Of a stretch of DNA of 64,000 nt, positions 1-12,201 are shown piece by piece. The position numbers were made by a program, and so were the translations under genes. Under the pieces are notes generated by a model that did not search any database, was not told the origin of the DNA, and was given only the letters and a program-made list of their open reading frames with translations. The stretch is taken from contig NZ_NHSN01000025.1 of NCBI RefSeq assembly GCF_016653405.1, forward strand, positions 310,001-374,000. Direction: 5' to 3'. How positions within the stretch are numbered: position 1 is the stretch's first letter; each line of letters starts with the position of its first letter. This DNA is from Halorhodospira halophila. GTDB taxonomy: Bacteria; Pseudomonadota; Gammaproteobacteria; Nitrococcales; Halorhodospiraceae.

Positions 1-16
1 AGACCCGAGCCCCGAG

Positions 17-697
17 ATGGACAACGCTGGCCCGCCCACCCTGTCGAACTTTCCGCCGGTCATCGGCTTCCTGCTGACGGCGAACATCCTCATCTTCCTG
101 CTGCAGATCGTGATCGGGCCGCAACTGCTGATCACCGTCTTCGGACTCTGGCCGCTGACCGGGGGGCTGGACCTACCCCCGACCATGGGGCCGCTACCCG
201 ATTTCCAAATCTGGCAGCTGCTCACCTACGGCTTCCTGCACGGCGGGCTGCTGCACCTGTTCGTGAACCTCTTCGCCATGTGGATCCTCGGCGTCCACCT
301 GGAGTACGCGTGGGGCTCACGGACCTTCGCGCTCTACTTCTTCATCTGCGTCATCGGCGCCGGTCTGGTCCAGCTGTTCGTCGCCACCCAGGCAGCGGCG
401 GATGGCCAGATCTACCCGACCGTCGGCGCCTCGGGCGGGGTGTTCGGCATCCTCCTGGCCTTCGGCATGATGTTCCCCAACTACCGGCTGATGCTGCTCA
501 TCCCGCCAATCCCGATCAAGGCGAAGTACTTCGTCATCGGCTACGGCGCGTTCGAGTTGTTCGCCGGCATCACCGGCACGGTGGCCGGCATCGCCCACTT
601 CGCCCACCTCGGCGGCATGGTGGTCGGCTTCCTGCTGATCCAGTACTGGCGCGGCAAGCTGCCGATCAAACCGCGGTACCAGCGCTTCCACTGGTAG
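17..697 (+). CDS. Rhomboid-family intramembrane serine protease
   Basis: Predicted six-helix inner-membrane protease of the rhomboid family, which cleaves transmembrane segments of other proteins inside the bilayer. The 226-residue protein shows the family signatures: an HxxxN-type element in the second helix (His75 to Asn84), the GxSG catalytic serine motif (GASG, Ser139) and the catalytic histidine in a late helix followed by a GG pair (His197-Leu-Gly-Gly). A WR-type element in the first loop is not obvious. Hydrophobic helices run from about residue 15 to 210 and the tail is basic. The gene starts near the window edge, so its upstream context is unseen; the ATG at 17 gives a normal length. 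The substrate is unknown. The family call is firm. Confidence 0.93.
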   Translation: MDNAGPPTLSNFPPVIGFLLTANILIFLLQIVIGPQLLITVFGLWPLTGGLDLPPTMGPLPDFQIWQLLTYGFLHGGLLHLFVNLFAMWILGVHLEYAWGSRTFALYFFICVIGAGLVQLFVATQAAADGQIYPTVGASGGVFGILLAFGMMFPNYRLMLLIPPIPIKAKYFVIGYGAFELFAGITGTVAGIAHFAHLGGMVVGFLLIQYWRGKLPIKPRYQRFHW

Positions 698-772
698 GCC
701 CCTTCCCCCGTCGGGGCCGACCGGTCTACGCTGGAGCTTCGCTTCAGGGACGAAGCCGAAGGAGAACGCATC

Positions 773-1933
773 ATGGACGACGATCGTGCCACGGTCCGCC
801 TCGTGGACCGTCTCCTGGCCGACGCCGTGCGGCGTCGGGCCTCGGACATCCACCTTCAGCCGGAAGCCGACCGGATCCGCGTGCGGCTGCGTATCGACGG
901 CCTGCTGCGCGAAGCCGAGGCCCCGCCGGCCGCCCTGCACGGGCGCATCGCCGCGCGCATCAAACTGCTCGCTGGGATGGACGTCGCCGAGCAGCGCCTG
1001 CCGCAGGACGGTCGCCTGGAAGCCCGCGACGGTGACGGCCACCGCGTGCAGTTCCGCGTCGCCAGCTGCCCCGGGGTCCACGGCGAAAAGCTGGTCTTGC
1101 GCCTGATCGAGCAGGACGCCCCGACCACCCTCGAGGCCCTGGGCCTGCCCGATCCCGCCCGGCAGGCCCTGGAGGCGGCCCTTGACCGCCCCGACGGCCT
1201 GATCCTGGTCACCGGACCCACCGGCTCCGGCAAGACGGCGACGCTGCACGCTGCGCTGCGCCGGCTGAACACCCCCGAGCGCAACATCTGCGCCGTCGAG
1301 GATCCCGTGGAACTGGACACCCCCGGGGTGACCCACGTGGCCGTCAACCGCCGCGCCGGCATCGACTTCGCCCGGGCCTTGCGCGCCTTCCTGCGCCAGG
1401 ACCCGGACGTGATCATGGTCGGCGAGATCCGCGACGCCGAGACCGCAGCCATCGCCGTCAAGGCGGCGCAGACCGGTCACCTGGTCCTCTCCACCCTGCA
1501 CACGCGCAGCGCCCCCGGGGCGGTAGAGCGCCTGGCACAGATGGGCTTGCCTGGCCACGATCTGGCCTCCAGCCTCTCCCTGGTCGTGGCCCAGCGGCTG
1601 GTCCGCCGCCTCTGCCCGGCGTGCCGGGACACCACCGAGACGGCGCCGCAGCCGATGGCGGCAGAGCCGCCCGGCGACTACGCCCGCCGCGGCTGTCCAC
1701 AGTGTCAGGACGGCTACTGCGGGCGACGCGGTATCTTCCAGGTCATGCCACTCACGCGGACGGTGGCCGATGCCGTACTCGCCGGGGCCTCGGCCCGCGA
1801 GATCGAGACACGCGCCCGGGCGGACGGCATCCCGGACCTGCACGACGCCGGTTGGCCGCTGGTGGAGGCCGGCGAGACCAGCGCCACCGAGCTGCGTCGG
1901 GTCACCCACGAGGCCGACTCTTGGCCCGCCTGA
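773..1933 (+). CDS. PilB/GspE-type secretion ATPase, short form
   Basis: Cytoplasmic hexameric ATPase that would power pilus or type II pseudopilus assembly. Visible are the N2-like domain opening (SDIHLQP near residue 24), Walker A GPTGSGKT near residue 147, the Asp box and Walker B region (DVIMVGEIRD), the His box (LVLSTLHT) and a zinc-binding pair CPAC...CPQC near the C-terminus. At 386 residues it is far shorter than PilB/GspE (about 500-570) because the N-terminal N1 domain is absent; it begins almost directly at N2. An AAGGAG-like site precedes the ATG. It overlaps pilC, with pilD next, so it is probably a type IV pilus assembly ATPase. No pilin gene lies in the window. Confidence 0.88.
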   Translation: MDDDRATVRLVDRLLADAVRRRASDIHLQPEADRIRVRLRIDGLLREAEAPPAALHGRIAARIKLLAGMDVAEQRLPQDGRLEARDGDGHRVQFRVASCPGVHGEKLVLRLIEQDAPTTLEALGLPDPARQALEAALDRPDGLILVTGPTGSGKTATLHAALRRLNTPERNICAVEDPVELDTPGVTHVAVNRRAGIDFARALRAFLRQDPDVIMVGEIRDAETAAIAVKAAQTGHLVLSTLHTRSAPGAVERLAQMGLPGHDLASSLSLVVAQRLVRRLCPACRDTTETAPQPMAAEPPGDYARRGCPQCQDGYCGRRGIFQVMPLTRTVADAVLAGASAREIETRARADGIPDLHDAGWPLVEAGETSATELRRVTHEADSWPA

Positions 1934-3111
1934 GCTGGCGTGGCCTCGACCGCGGCGGGCGTCGCCTGGGCGGAAGCTGCCACGCCGATTCACCGGCCGC
2001 CCTGCGTTACGCCCTGGCCGAGTGGGGGGTGGCGGTGACCGACGTGCGGCGCCAACCGGCCCGACCCCGGCGGCGCCGCACGCGCAGCGTCGAGCGCGCC
2101 GCCGCCCTCCGCCGGCTGGCCTCGGTGCTGGAGGCCGGGGCGCCGTTCAGCGAGGCCCTGCGCGTGGCGGCGGCCCAGGCCCCCACACCGGCGCTGCGCC
2201 AGGGGTTGCGCGGGGTGCGCCACGCGGTCGAGCGTGGCACCGATCCGGCCACCGCCTTCCGCAGTCAGTTTCCGGGGCTGCGCCCGGTCCATGGCGCCCT
2301 GCTCGCCGCCGGCACGTGGACCGGCGACCTACCCGCAGCCCTCGGCAGCGTCGCCACCGAGATCGAGCGCGAGGCGGCCATCGTCGCACTGCTGCGCCGC
2401 GCCCTGAGCTACCCGGCGGTGGTGGCGACAGCCGCCCTGGCCTTGATCAGCCTGCTGCTGACGGCGGTGGTCCCCCGCTTCGAGGGCTTGTTCCAACAGG
2501 GGGGCGAGCCCCTGCCGGCCCCAACACGGGCCGTGCTGACCGCTTCCGAGCTTTTCGCCGTGACGGCACCAGTGGTGGTGCTCGGCGGCCTGGCAGCAGG
2601 CATGGCCCTCACAATGGCGGTGCGCCGTCATCCGGTCCGACGGCAGCGACTCGCCGCACTCGTTGCCCGCCTGCCCTGGCTCGGCGGCCTCCTGCTCGAG
2701 GCGGCACTGGCCCGCTGGGCAGCCACCCTGGCGCGCCTGTACGGTGCCGGTGTACCCCTGCTCGAAGCCCTGCCGCGCGCGGCCGATGCGGCCGGGGGCG
2801 CCGGCCTGGGGCCGCGCCTGAGCCGACTGCACAAACGCATCGAGGCGGGCGAGCCACTGGCCGCGGCCCTGCGCGAGCACCTTCCCGAGGCGCGGGAGAT
2901 CAGCCAGCTGGTGGCCATCGGCGAGAACAGCGGACGCCTCGAGGAGATGCTCCACGACGCCGCGACACTGCATCAGCAGCGGCTGGAGGAGCGCCTTCAG
3001 CGCGCCGGCGCCCTGCTCGAGCCGGCCCTGATCGTCCTGCTCGGTGTCATCACCGCCGGGGTGGTCGGCGCACTCTACCTGCCGATCTTTCGCATGGGCA
3101 CGACACTGTGA
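1921..3111 (+). CDS. pilC: PilC/GspF-type inner-membrane platform protein
   Basis: Polytopic inner-membrane platform protein of the type IV pilus or type II secretion machine, working with the ATPase encoded just upstream. The start chosen is TTG at 1921: it has a GAGG site seven bases upstream, lies inside the end of the ATPase gene (13-base overlap) and gives a 396-residue protein, normal for PilC/GspF. Two GspF cytoplasmic domains are visible, each followed by hydrophobic helices (roughly residues 150-210 and 360-390). The second half contains LYGAGVPLLEAL and the conserved GENSGRLEEML element. A GTG at 1621 in the same frame would overlap the ATPase by 300 bases and is rejected. Confidence 0.87.
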   Translation: MARLSWRGLDRGGRRLGGSCHADSPAALRYALAEWGVAVTDVRRQPARPRRRRTRSVERAAALRRLASVLEAGAPFSEALRVAAAQAPTPALRQGLRGVRHAVERGTDPATAFRSQFPGLRPVHGALLAAGTWTGDLPAALGSVATEIEREAAIVALLRRALSYPAVVATAALALISLLLTAVVPRFEGLFQQGGEPLPAPTRAVLTASELFAVTAPVVVLGGLAAGMALTMAVRRHPVRRQRLAALVARLPWLGGLLLEAALARWAATLARLYGAGVPLLEALPRAADAAGGAGLGPRLSRLHKRIEAGEPLAAALREHLPEAREISQLVAIGENSGRLEEMLHDAATLHQQRLEERLQRAGALLEPALIVLLGVITAGVVGALYLPIFRMGTTL

Positions 3112-3164
3112 TCCGCCCCCCCCCTACAATGGGCGCCCGTTACCCGGCACAGGCGCGGAGAGCC

Positions 3165-4648
<1,484 letters not shown>

Positions 4649-4659
4649 GACGCACCGCG

Positions 4660-5445
4660 ATGAGTGACAAGAACCAGGACTGGGTCGTCTACGAGCACCC
4701 GCTGAATGAACGCCTGCGCACGCTGCTGCGGCTGGAATTCCTCATGGAGACCGCCAGTGCCGCCATGGAGCGCGAGCAGATCATCGACAGCCGCATGGCG
4801 GTGGAGGCGTTCATCCACACCCTCAACGTCCTCGAGCGTGGCGAAGTGCGCTCGGAGGTCATCAAGGAACTCGACCGACTCTCCACCGAGACCGCCTACA
4901 TGGGCGCCCGTGGCGTCTGGTCCGCTTCCCGGGTCCAGGAGGAGACCGACCGCTGCCGGCAACTGCTGCGCCGCGTCGGCGAGCCCGACGCAGCCCTGGG
5001 CCAAGAGCTGCGCGAGGACGAGCTGCTGGGGCTGATCACCCAGCGCTTTGGCGTCGGCGCCGGCACCTGCAACTTCGACCTGCCCAGCTACCACCGCTGG
5101 CTGAGCCGCCCCTACGACGAGCGGCGGGCCGACATGCAGCGCTGGTACGACAGCTTCGCGGACCTGCGCGCAGCGGTCACCTTTGCCCTACGTGTCCAGC
5201 GCGATGCCGGCGCGTTCGCCGACGAGGTGGCCGAGGGCGGCTCCTGGCAGCAGCGCACCCCCTACGACAGCCGGGTCACCCAGATGCTGCGCCTCCAGGC
5301 TCCGATCGAGAACGGCGTCATCCCCGAGATCAGCGGCAACCGCCACCTGGTCACCATCCGCTTCCTGCGCCAGCCGGATACCCGCAGCCGACCGGAACCG
5401 GTGGGTGCCGACGTCTCCTTCCGAATGGCGCGCTGTACGCTCTAG
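4660..5445 (+). CDS. zapD: Cell division protein ZapD (DUF1342/YacF)
   Basis: Cytoplasmic FtsZ-associated protein that bundles FtsZ protofilaments at the division ring. The 261-residue sequence has the family opening (VVYEHPLNERLRTLLRLEFL) and the later CNFDLPSYHRWL segment typical of YacF/ZapD, and the length is normal. Of two possible starts, GTG 4645 would overlap the AGGAG at 4641-4645, so ATG 4660 (protein MSDKNQDW...) is preferred although the spacing is rather long. It follows coaE closely, as in other gammaproteobacteria, where a small yacG gene often comes next; none is seen here. It converges with the next gene with only 13 bases between stops. Confidence 0.92.
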   Translation: MSDKNQDWVVYEHPLNERLRTLLRLEFLMETASAAMEREQIIDSRMAVEAFIHTLNVLERGEVRSEVIKELDRLSTETAYMGARGVWSASRVQEETDRCRQLLRRVGEPDAALGQELREDELLGLITQRFGVGAGTCNFDLPSYHRWLSRPYDERRADMQRWYDSFADLRAAVTFALRVQRDAGAFADEVAEGGSWQQRTPYDSRVTQMLRLQAPIENGVIPEISGNRHLVTIRFLRQPDTRSRPEPVGADVSFRMARCTL

Positions 5446-5458
5446 ACCGGCGCCCACC

Positions 5459-6433
5459 TTACACGCCGGCCCCGGCGTGATCCGCCAGCAGGCCACGGAT
5501 GGCCGCCACACCCTGCCCACCGCAGCTACGCGCCCGCGCGATATCGGCCGGCCCCACGCCGCCGAGGGCGTAGACCGGCAGGCGCGCCCCGGCCACCCAC
5601 TCGGCAAAACACGCCCATCCCATACCGGTCTGCTCGGGGTGGCTGGCCGTCCACTGCACGGGCGAAAGCACGGCAAAATCGGCGCCGCAGGCGGCGGCGC
5701 GCTCCAGCTCGCCGGCATCGTGGCAGGAGGCACCGACCCAGCGCGCCCAGTGCGGGCGCTCTGGCCCAGCTGCCAGCGCGCGGCTGCTCCAGTGCACGCC
5801 GTCGGCCCCGACCGCCCGGGCCTGCTCCGCCGGCGCGTTGGCCAGCAGCCTCGCCCCGTGGGCGTCACAACGCGCACGCAGGGCGCGCCCCAGGCGCACC
5901 CAGGCCGCCGGATCCAGATCCGGGCGACGCAGCTGGACCAGGCGTACGCCCAACGCCAGGGCCGCGTCCACGCGGTCCAGCCAGGCAGCCTCATCGGTTG
6001 GCTCTGCGGGCGTGATCAGGTAGCGATCGGGGAGCTGCAGCGAGCGGATGATCGGCCAGTTGGCAGCCGGCCACGCCCGACCGCCCATCTCCTCGGCGGT
6101 GAGCCAGTCCAGGCTCTGACCCTCGCGGCCGTGGGGCTGCCCGGACCACTCGGCAACATCGAGGACGTGAAGCACCACCCGTCGATGGTTGTACGTCCAC
6201 GGGACACGGATGCGCAGGGCCCCCGGTTGGATCCGGATGCCCAGCTCCTCGGCCAGTTCGCGGACCAGGGCCGCGGCCACCGACTCGCCCGGCTCGATCT
6301 TGCCCCCGGGGAACTCCCACAGACCGCCGTGATCCAAGTGCTTCGGCCGACACTGGACGAGCACGCGGCCATCACCGCCGCGAAGCACCCCAGCGGCCAC
6401 GTGGATCGGTTCGGGGACGACGCCGCCTGCCAC
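5459..6433 (-). CDS. Nudix hydrolase fused to a ThiE-like (TMP synthase/TenI) domain
   Basis: Two-domain protein. The N-terminal half is MutT-like, with a canonical Nudix box (GGKIEPGESVAAALVRELAEELG), expected to hydrolyse oxidised nucleotides such as 8-oxo-dGTP. The C-terminal half (from about residue 150, YLITPAE...) resembles the thiamine-phosphate synthase/TenI TIM barrel, with VQLRRPDL, LLANAPAEQARAVGADGVHW and the phosphate-binding ALGGVGPADI. Such fusions are known in gammaproteobacteria, often near secA-argJ; true thiamine synthesis by the second domain is unproven. GTG 6433 is chosen because GAGCGAGA precedes it; it overlaps the end of argJ by nothing (11-base gap). A longer start at 6502 would overlap argJ. 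Confidence 0.85.
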   Translation of the reverse strand: MAGGVVPEPIHVAAGVLRGGDGRVLVQCRPKHLDHGGLWEFPGGKIEPGESVAAALVRELAEELGIRIQPGALRIRVPWTYNHRRVVLHVLDVAEWSGQPHGREGQSLDWLTAEEMGGRAWPAANWPIIRSLQLPDRYLITPAEPTDEAAWLDRVDAALALGVRLVQLRRPDLDPAAWVRLGRALRARCDAHGARLLANAPAEQARAVGADGVHWSSRALAAGPERPHWARWVGASCHDAGELERAAACGADFAVLSPVQWTASHPEQTGMGWACFAEWVAGARLPVYALGGVGPADIARARSCGGQGVAAIRGLLADHAGAGV

Positions 6434-6444
6434 CCGGGTCTCGC

Positions 6445-7647
6445 TCAGGTCCGGTACTCGGCGTTGATGCGGACGTATTCCGCGGTGAGGTCGCAGGTCC
6501 ACACGGTGGCGGCCGCCCCACCGCGGCCGAGGTCCACCCCTAGGCGCACCTCAGAGCCGGCCAGATACGCGGCGGCGGCCGCCTCGTCGTAGTCGGGGGC
6601 AACCGCACCGCGCTGGGCAACCACCTGGTCGCCGATGGACAGGACCACGGCATCGACGTCGAGGTCGTCGATGCCTGCCCGGCCGACGGCCGCGAGGATC
6701 CGGCCCCAGTTGGGGTCGGCCGCGGCGAGGGCGGTCTTGACCAGCGGCGACTCCGCCACCGTAAAGGCCACCCGCTCGGCCTCGGCGGTATCTTGCGCCC
6801 CCTCGACCGCGACATCCACCAGCCGCGTTGCCCCCTCGCCGTCGGCGGCGATGGCCCGGGCCAGATCGATGCAGACCGCCTCGACGGCGGCCTGGAAGCG
6901 CTCGAAGTCGCCCCCCTCATCGGGCACGCGGGGCCCCCGCCCGGTGGCAGCCAACAGGCAGGCGTCGTTGGTGGAGGTGTCTCCGTCGACGGTGACCCGG
7001 TTGAACGATCGCTCGGTGGCGCGGCGCAGGCAGTCGGCCAGGGCCGCATCGGAGATCTCGGCATCGGTGGCCAGGAAGGCGAGCATGGTGGCCATGTCCG
7101 GGCGGATCATCCCCGCCCCCTTGGCGATCCCGGTCACCGTGCAGGTACCGCCGGCCAGCGTCACCTGGTAGCTGGCGATCTTCTCCCGGGTGTCCGTGGT
7201 CTGGATACCGACCGCCGCCGCCTGCCAACCGTTTTCCTCCAGCGCCTCGAACGCCCCGGGGATGCCGGCAGTGATGCGCTCGACGGGCAGCGGCTCACCG
7301 ATCACGCCGGTGGAAAAGGGGACCACGGCCTCGACGGCGCATCCGGCCTGCTCGGCCACGCCACGGCAACAGGCCAGGGCGTCGGCCTCGCCACGCTCGC
7401 CGGTCCCGGCGTTGGCGTAGCCGGTGTTGATCAGCAGATAACGCGGCGCGGTGGCGGCCAGATGGCGCTCGGCGATGCGCACCGGAGCAGCCCGGAAGCG
7501 GTTGCGGGTGAACACCGCCGCGGCACGCCCCGTCTCGGGCAAGGCCATGACCACCAGATCCGGCCGCCCAGGCTTGCGGATACCGGCCGAGACCGTACCA
7601 AGGCGGAACCCCGGCACTGGATGGATCACCGCATCTGCGCCCGACAT
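6445..7647 (-). CDS. argJ: Glutamate N-acetyltransferase / amino-acid acetyltransferase ArgJ
   Basis: Ornithine acetyltransferase of the arginine pathway. It moves the acetyl group from N-acetylornithine to glutamate, and in bifunctional members also makes N-acetylglutamate from acetyl-CoA. The 400-residue protein carries the family autocleavage site KGAGMIRPDMATML, whose threonine in ATML becomes the nucleophile of the beta chain, and TTDTREK upstream. The start is ATG 7647, one base from the secA stop, so it is in the secA transcription unit. An upstream frame extension into secA is not used. ArgE and ArgA are also encoded in this window, so acetylornithine deacylation looks redundant. Confidence 0.95.
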   Translation of the reverse strand: MSGADAVIHPVPGFRLGTVSAGIRKPGRPDLVVMALPETGRAAAVFTRNRFRAAPVRIAERHLAATAPRYLLINTGYANAGTGERGEADALACCRGVAEQAGCAVEAVVPFSTGVIGEPLPVERITAGIPGAFEALEENGWQAAAVGIQTTDTREKIASYQVTLAGGTCTVTGIAKGAGMIRPDMATMLAFLATDAEISDAALADCLRRATERSFNRVTVDGDTSTNDACLLAATGRGPRVPDEGGDFERFQAAVEAVCIDLARAIAADGEGATRLVDVAVEGAQDTAEAERVAFTVAESPLVKTALAAADPNWGRILAAVGRAGIDDLDVDAVVLSIGDQVVAQRGAVAPDYDEAAAAAYLAGSEVRLGVDLGRGGAAATVWTCDLTAEYVRINAEYRT

Positions 7648-7648
7648 C

Positions 7649-10444
<2,796 letters not shown>

Positions 10445-10452
10445 GGGCACTC

Positions 10453-10494
10453 GATACAGATTTCCGGCGAAGTCAAGTCCAACAGGATACAGAT
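10453..10494. repeat. Pair of 9-bp direct repeats GATACAGAT upstream of secA
   Basis: The word GATACAGAT occurs at 10453-10461 and again at 10486-10494, 33 bases apart start to start (about three helical turns), inside the 147-base gap between secA and dciA. On the secA strand these read ATCTGTATC. They could be a regulator site or part of the secA promoter (a weak TTACCC-16-TGTATC arrangement overlaps the upstream copy). Function is unknown; the repeat itself is directly visible. Confidence 0.4.
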
Positions 10495-10591
10495 AATCGG
10501 TGCGGGAGGGTAAGGCGTCGGCCGCCGATTCAGCCCACCGGGGCGCGGTCCCCCTTGCATCCGAGCGCCGGGGACCGGAGACTCCGACGAC

Positions 10592-11080
10592 ATGAGCGAC
10601 CCGAAACGCTTCAACCCGGCCCGCCCTCCGCGCCGTGAGGGCAAACTGCACCGGATCGCGCCGCGCCTGGCACAGCGCCCCGGGCCGTTGCGCGCCGTCA
10701 TCGACCACGCCCGTGGGCTGGAGCGGCTCGGGCGGCGGCTGCAGCGGAACCTGCCGCCGGAGACGCAGGGCCACTGGCGCCTAGCCCGACTGGATGAGGA
10801 GGAGATGGTCTTGATCGCCGACGGCAGCGGCTGGGGAACGCGGCTTCGTTACCTGTCGCGCCAGCTCCAGGACGCCGCCGAGGCGATCTCCGGGCAGCGG
10901 CCGCGGCGGGTGACCGTGCGCGTCGCCCCGGCCTCGTCGGCCCCGCGCAAGCTCCAGGGACCCGGGCCGCTCAGCGAGCAGGCCGCCAACACCCTGCGCC
11001 GGGCCGCCGCCACCAGCAGCGACCCGGCGCTGCGCGAGGCCCTGGAACGGCTCGCCTCACGGCGGCGCGACGAGGACTAG
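10592..11080 (+). CDS. dciA: DUF721 protein, probable replicative helicase loader DciA
   Basis: Small basic 162-residue protein of the DUF721 family. DciA is the ancestral bacterial loader of the DnaB helicase, used by bacteria without DnaC. The family core is visible: the [15 protein letters not shown] opening, then a KH-like segment ([27 protein letters not shown]) and an Arg-rich end. The position beside secA in divergent orientation is the usual one in gammaproteobacteria. Its TAG stop overlaps the TAG stop of the convergent mrpG gene within the palindrome CTAG at 11077-11080. The family call is good; the helicase-loading role is inferred from characterised homologues. Confidence 0.83.
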   Translation: MSDPKRFNPARPPRREGKLHRIAPRLAQRPGPLRAVIDHARGLERLGRRLQRNLPPETQGHWRLARLDEEEMVLIADGSGWGTRLRYLSRQLQDAAEAISGQRPRRVTVRVAPASSAPRKLQGPGPLSEQAANTLRRAAATSSDPALREALERLASRRRDED

Positions 11081-11463
11081 TGCTCGTCCCGATCCTCGAG
11101 CCCACTGCGCAGGACGTGGGTCTCGGGGTCGTAGTGGTGGCGCAGTTCATCCTTGATCGTCCCGTCCCACAGCGGCACACCGACGAAGTAGCCGGCCCGG
11201 CCGATGACGTGGGCGGCCACCGGGGCGGTGAGCACGATGAAGACGATGATCGCCACCGCCCGTGCCGTCACCGAGGCGTCGGCGAAGTGCACCGCCACCC
11301 CGGCGATGATCAGCGCCGCCCCCAGGGCGCCGGCCTTGGTCGTGGCGTGCATCCGGGTGAGCAGATCCGGCAGGCGGTACAGGCCCACCGCAGCGATGAG
11401 CATCAACCCGCCGCCGAGCAACAACAGGACCGAGGCGATCAGCTCCTGCAGGAAATCAGTCAT
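11077..11463 (-). CDS. mrpG: Mrp Na+/H+ antiporter subunit G
   Basis: Small membrane subunit (128 residues) of the multisubunit Mrp cation/proton antiporter. It shows three hydrophobic helices and the typical MnhG sequence YRLPDLLTRMHATTKAGALGAALI, with APVAAHVIGRAGYF near the end. ATG 11463 begins MTDFLQELIAS; it lies inside the end of mrpF (8-base overlap). It is the last gene of the operon A-B-C-D-E-F-G. Its stop overlaps that of the convergent dciA gene. Confidence 0.93.
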   Translation of the reverse strand: MTDFLQELIASVLLLLGGGLMLIAAVGLYRLPDLLTRMHATTKAGALGAALIIAGVAVHFADASVTARAVAIIVFIVLTAPVAAHVIGRAGYFVGVPLWDGTIKDELRHHYDPETHVLRSGLEDRDEH

Positions 11464-11728
11464 CCCGCGGCCCCCCTTTCTCCAGATACCGGGCGAACCC
11501 CACCGCGGCCATGAAGGCGAGCAGGGCCAAGACGATGGCCACGTCGATGAAGTGGTCAACACCGGTGTGGATGGCGTAGACGCCGATGAACCCGACCAGG
11601 ATCGAGGCGATCAGCTCCAGCGCCACGACCCGATTGGGCAGCATCGGTCCCTTGGCCAGGCGCACGAAGGCCAGCACCAGCGACGCCGAGAGCATGGCAA
11701 AGACGAGGGTTGCGGCAATCCCGAGCAT
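11456..11728 (-). CDS. mrpF: Mrp Na+/H+ antiporter subunit F
   Basis: Ninety-residue subunit with three predicted membrane helices. The family-typical RLAKGPMLPNRVVALELIA segment is visible, with a conserved charged residue in the middle helix. It overlaps mrpE by one base (TGATG-type junction) and mrpG by eight, so the operon is tightly coupled. MrpF is required for assembly and activity of characterised Mrp complexes. Confidence 0.93.
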   Translation of the reverse strand: MLGIAATLVFAMLSASLVLAFVRLAKGPMLPNRVVALELIASILVGFIGVYAIHTGVDHFIDVAIVLALLAFMAAVGFARYLEKGGPRDD

Positions 11729-12201
11729 CAGCGCATCACCTCCAGCACCCGGCGCTCCAGCTCCTTGACCTCATCCAGCAGCGCCTCCTCATCCTCGATG
11801 TACATGGCGTGGATGTAGAGCACCCGCCGGTCGGTGGAGACGTCCAGCGACAGCGTCCCCGGGGTCAGGCTGATCAGGTTGGCAACCACCGTAATCTCGC
11901 CGTCCGTGCGAGCCTCCAGCGGGACACCGATCACCCCCGGCCGCATGCCCCACTCCGGCGTGACCACATCGTAGGCGACCCGGGCGTTGGCCTTGATCAG
12001 CTCCCAGATGTAAAAGAACACGAAACGGATGAACCGCGGCACCCGCTGGCCGTAGCCGGCGAACGCCGGCAGCTGGTTCTGCATCACGGCGATGGCGCCA
12101 TAGCCGAGCAGGAAGCCGAACAGGGCATTGACCGCACTGAAGTTGGCGGTCAGCACCACCCAGACCATGGCCAGGACGACGTTCCAGGCGAATGGGATCA
12201 C
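11728..12201 (-). CDS. mrpE: Mrp Na+/H+ antiporter subunit E
   Basis: A 157-residue membrane subunit. Two N-terminal hydrophobic helices (about residues 5-60) are followed by a cytoplasmic domain with the MnhE hallmarks LISLTPGTLSLDVSTDRRVLYIHAMYI. The start overlaps the mrpD stop by four bases (ATGA). MrpE is often more dispensable than the other subunits in characterised systems. Confidence 0.93.
   Translation of the reverse strand: MIPFAWNVVLAMVWVVLTANFSAVNALFGFLLGYGAIAVMQNQLPAFAGYGQRVPRFIRFVFFYIWELIKANARVAYDVVTPEWGMRPGVIGVPLEARTDGEITVVANLISLTPGTLSLDVSTDRRVLYIHAMYIEDEEALLDEVKELERRVLEVMR

Noticed and set aside
1621-1920. Upstream extension of pilC to a GTG at 1621
   Set aside because: It would overlap the ATPase gene by 300 bases with non-family sequence; the TTG at 1921 has a ribosome site and gives normal length.
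10445-10591. A secM-like secretion monitor gene upstream of secA
   Set aside because: The gap is only 147 bases, has no suitable minus-strand open frame with a signal peptide and arrest motif, and is bounded by the divergent dciA gene.
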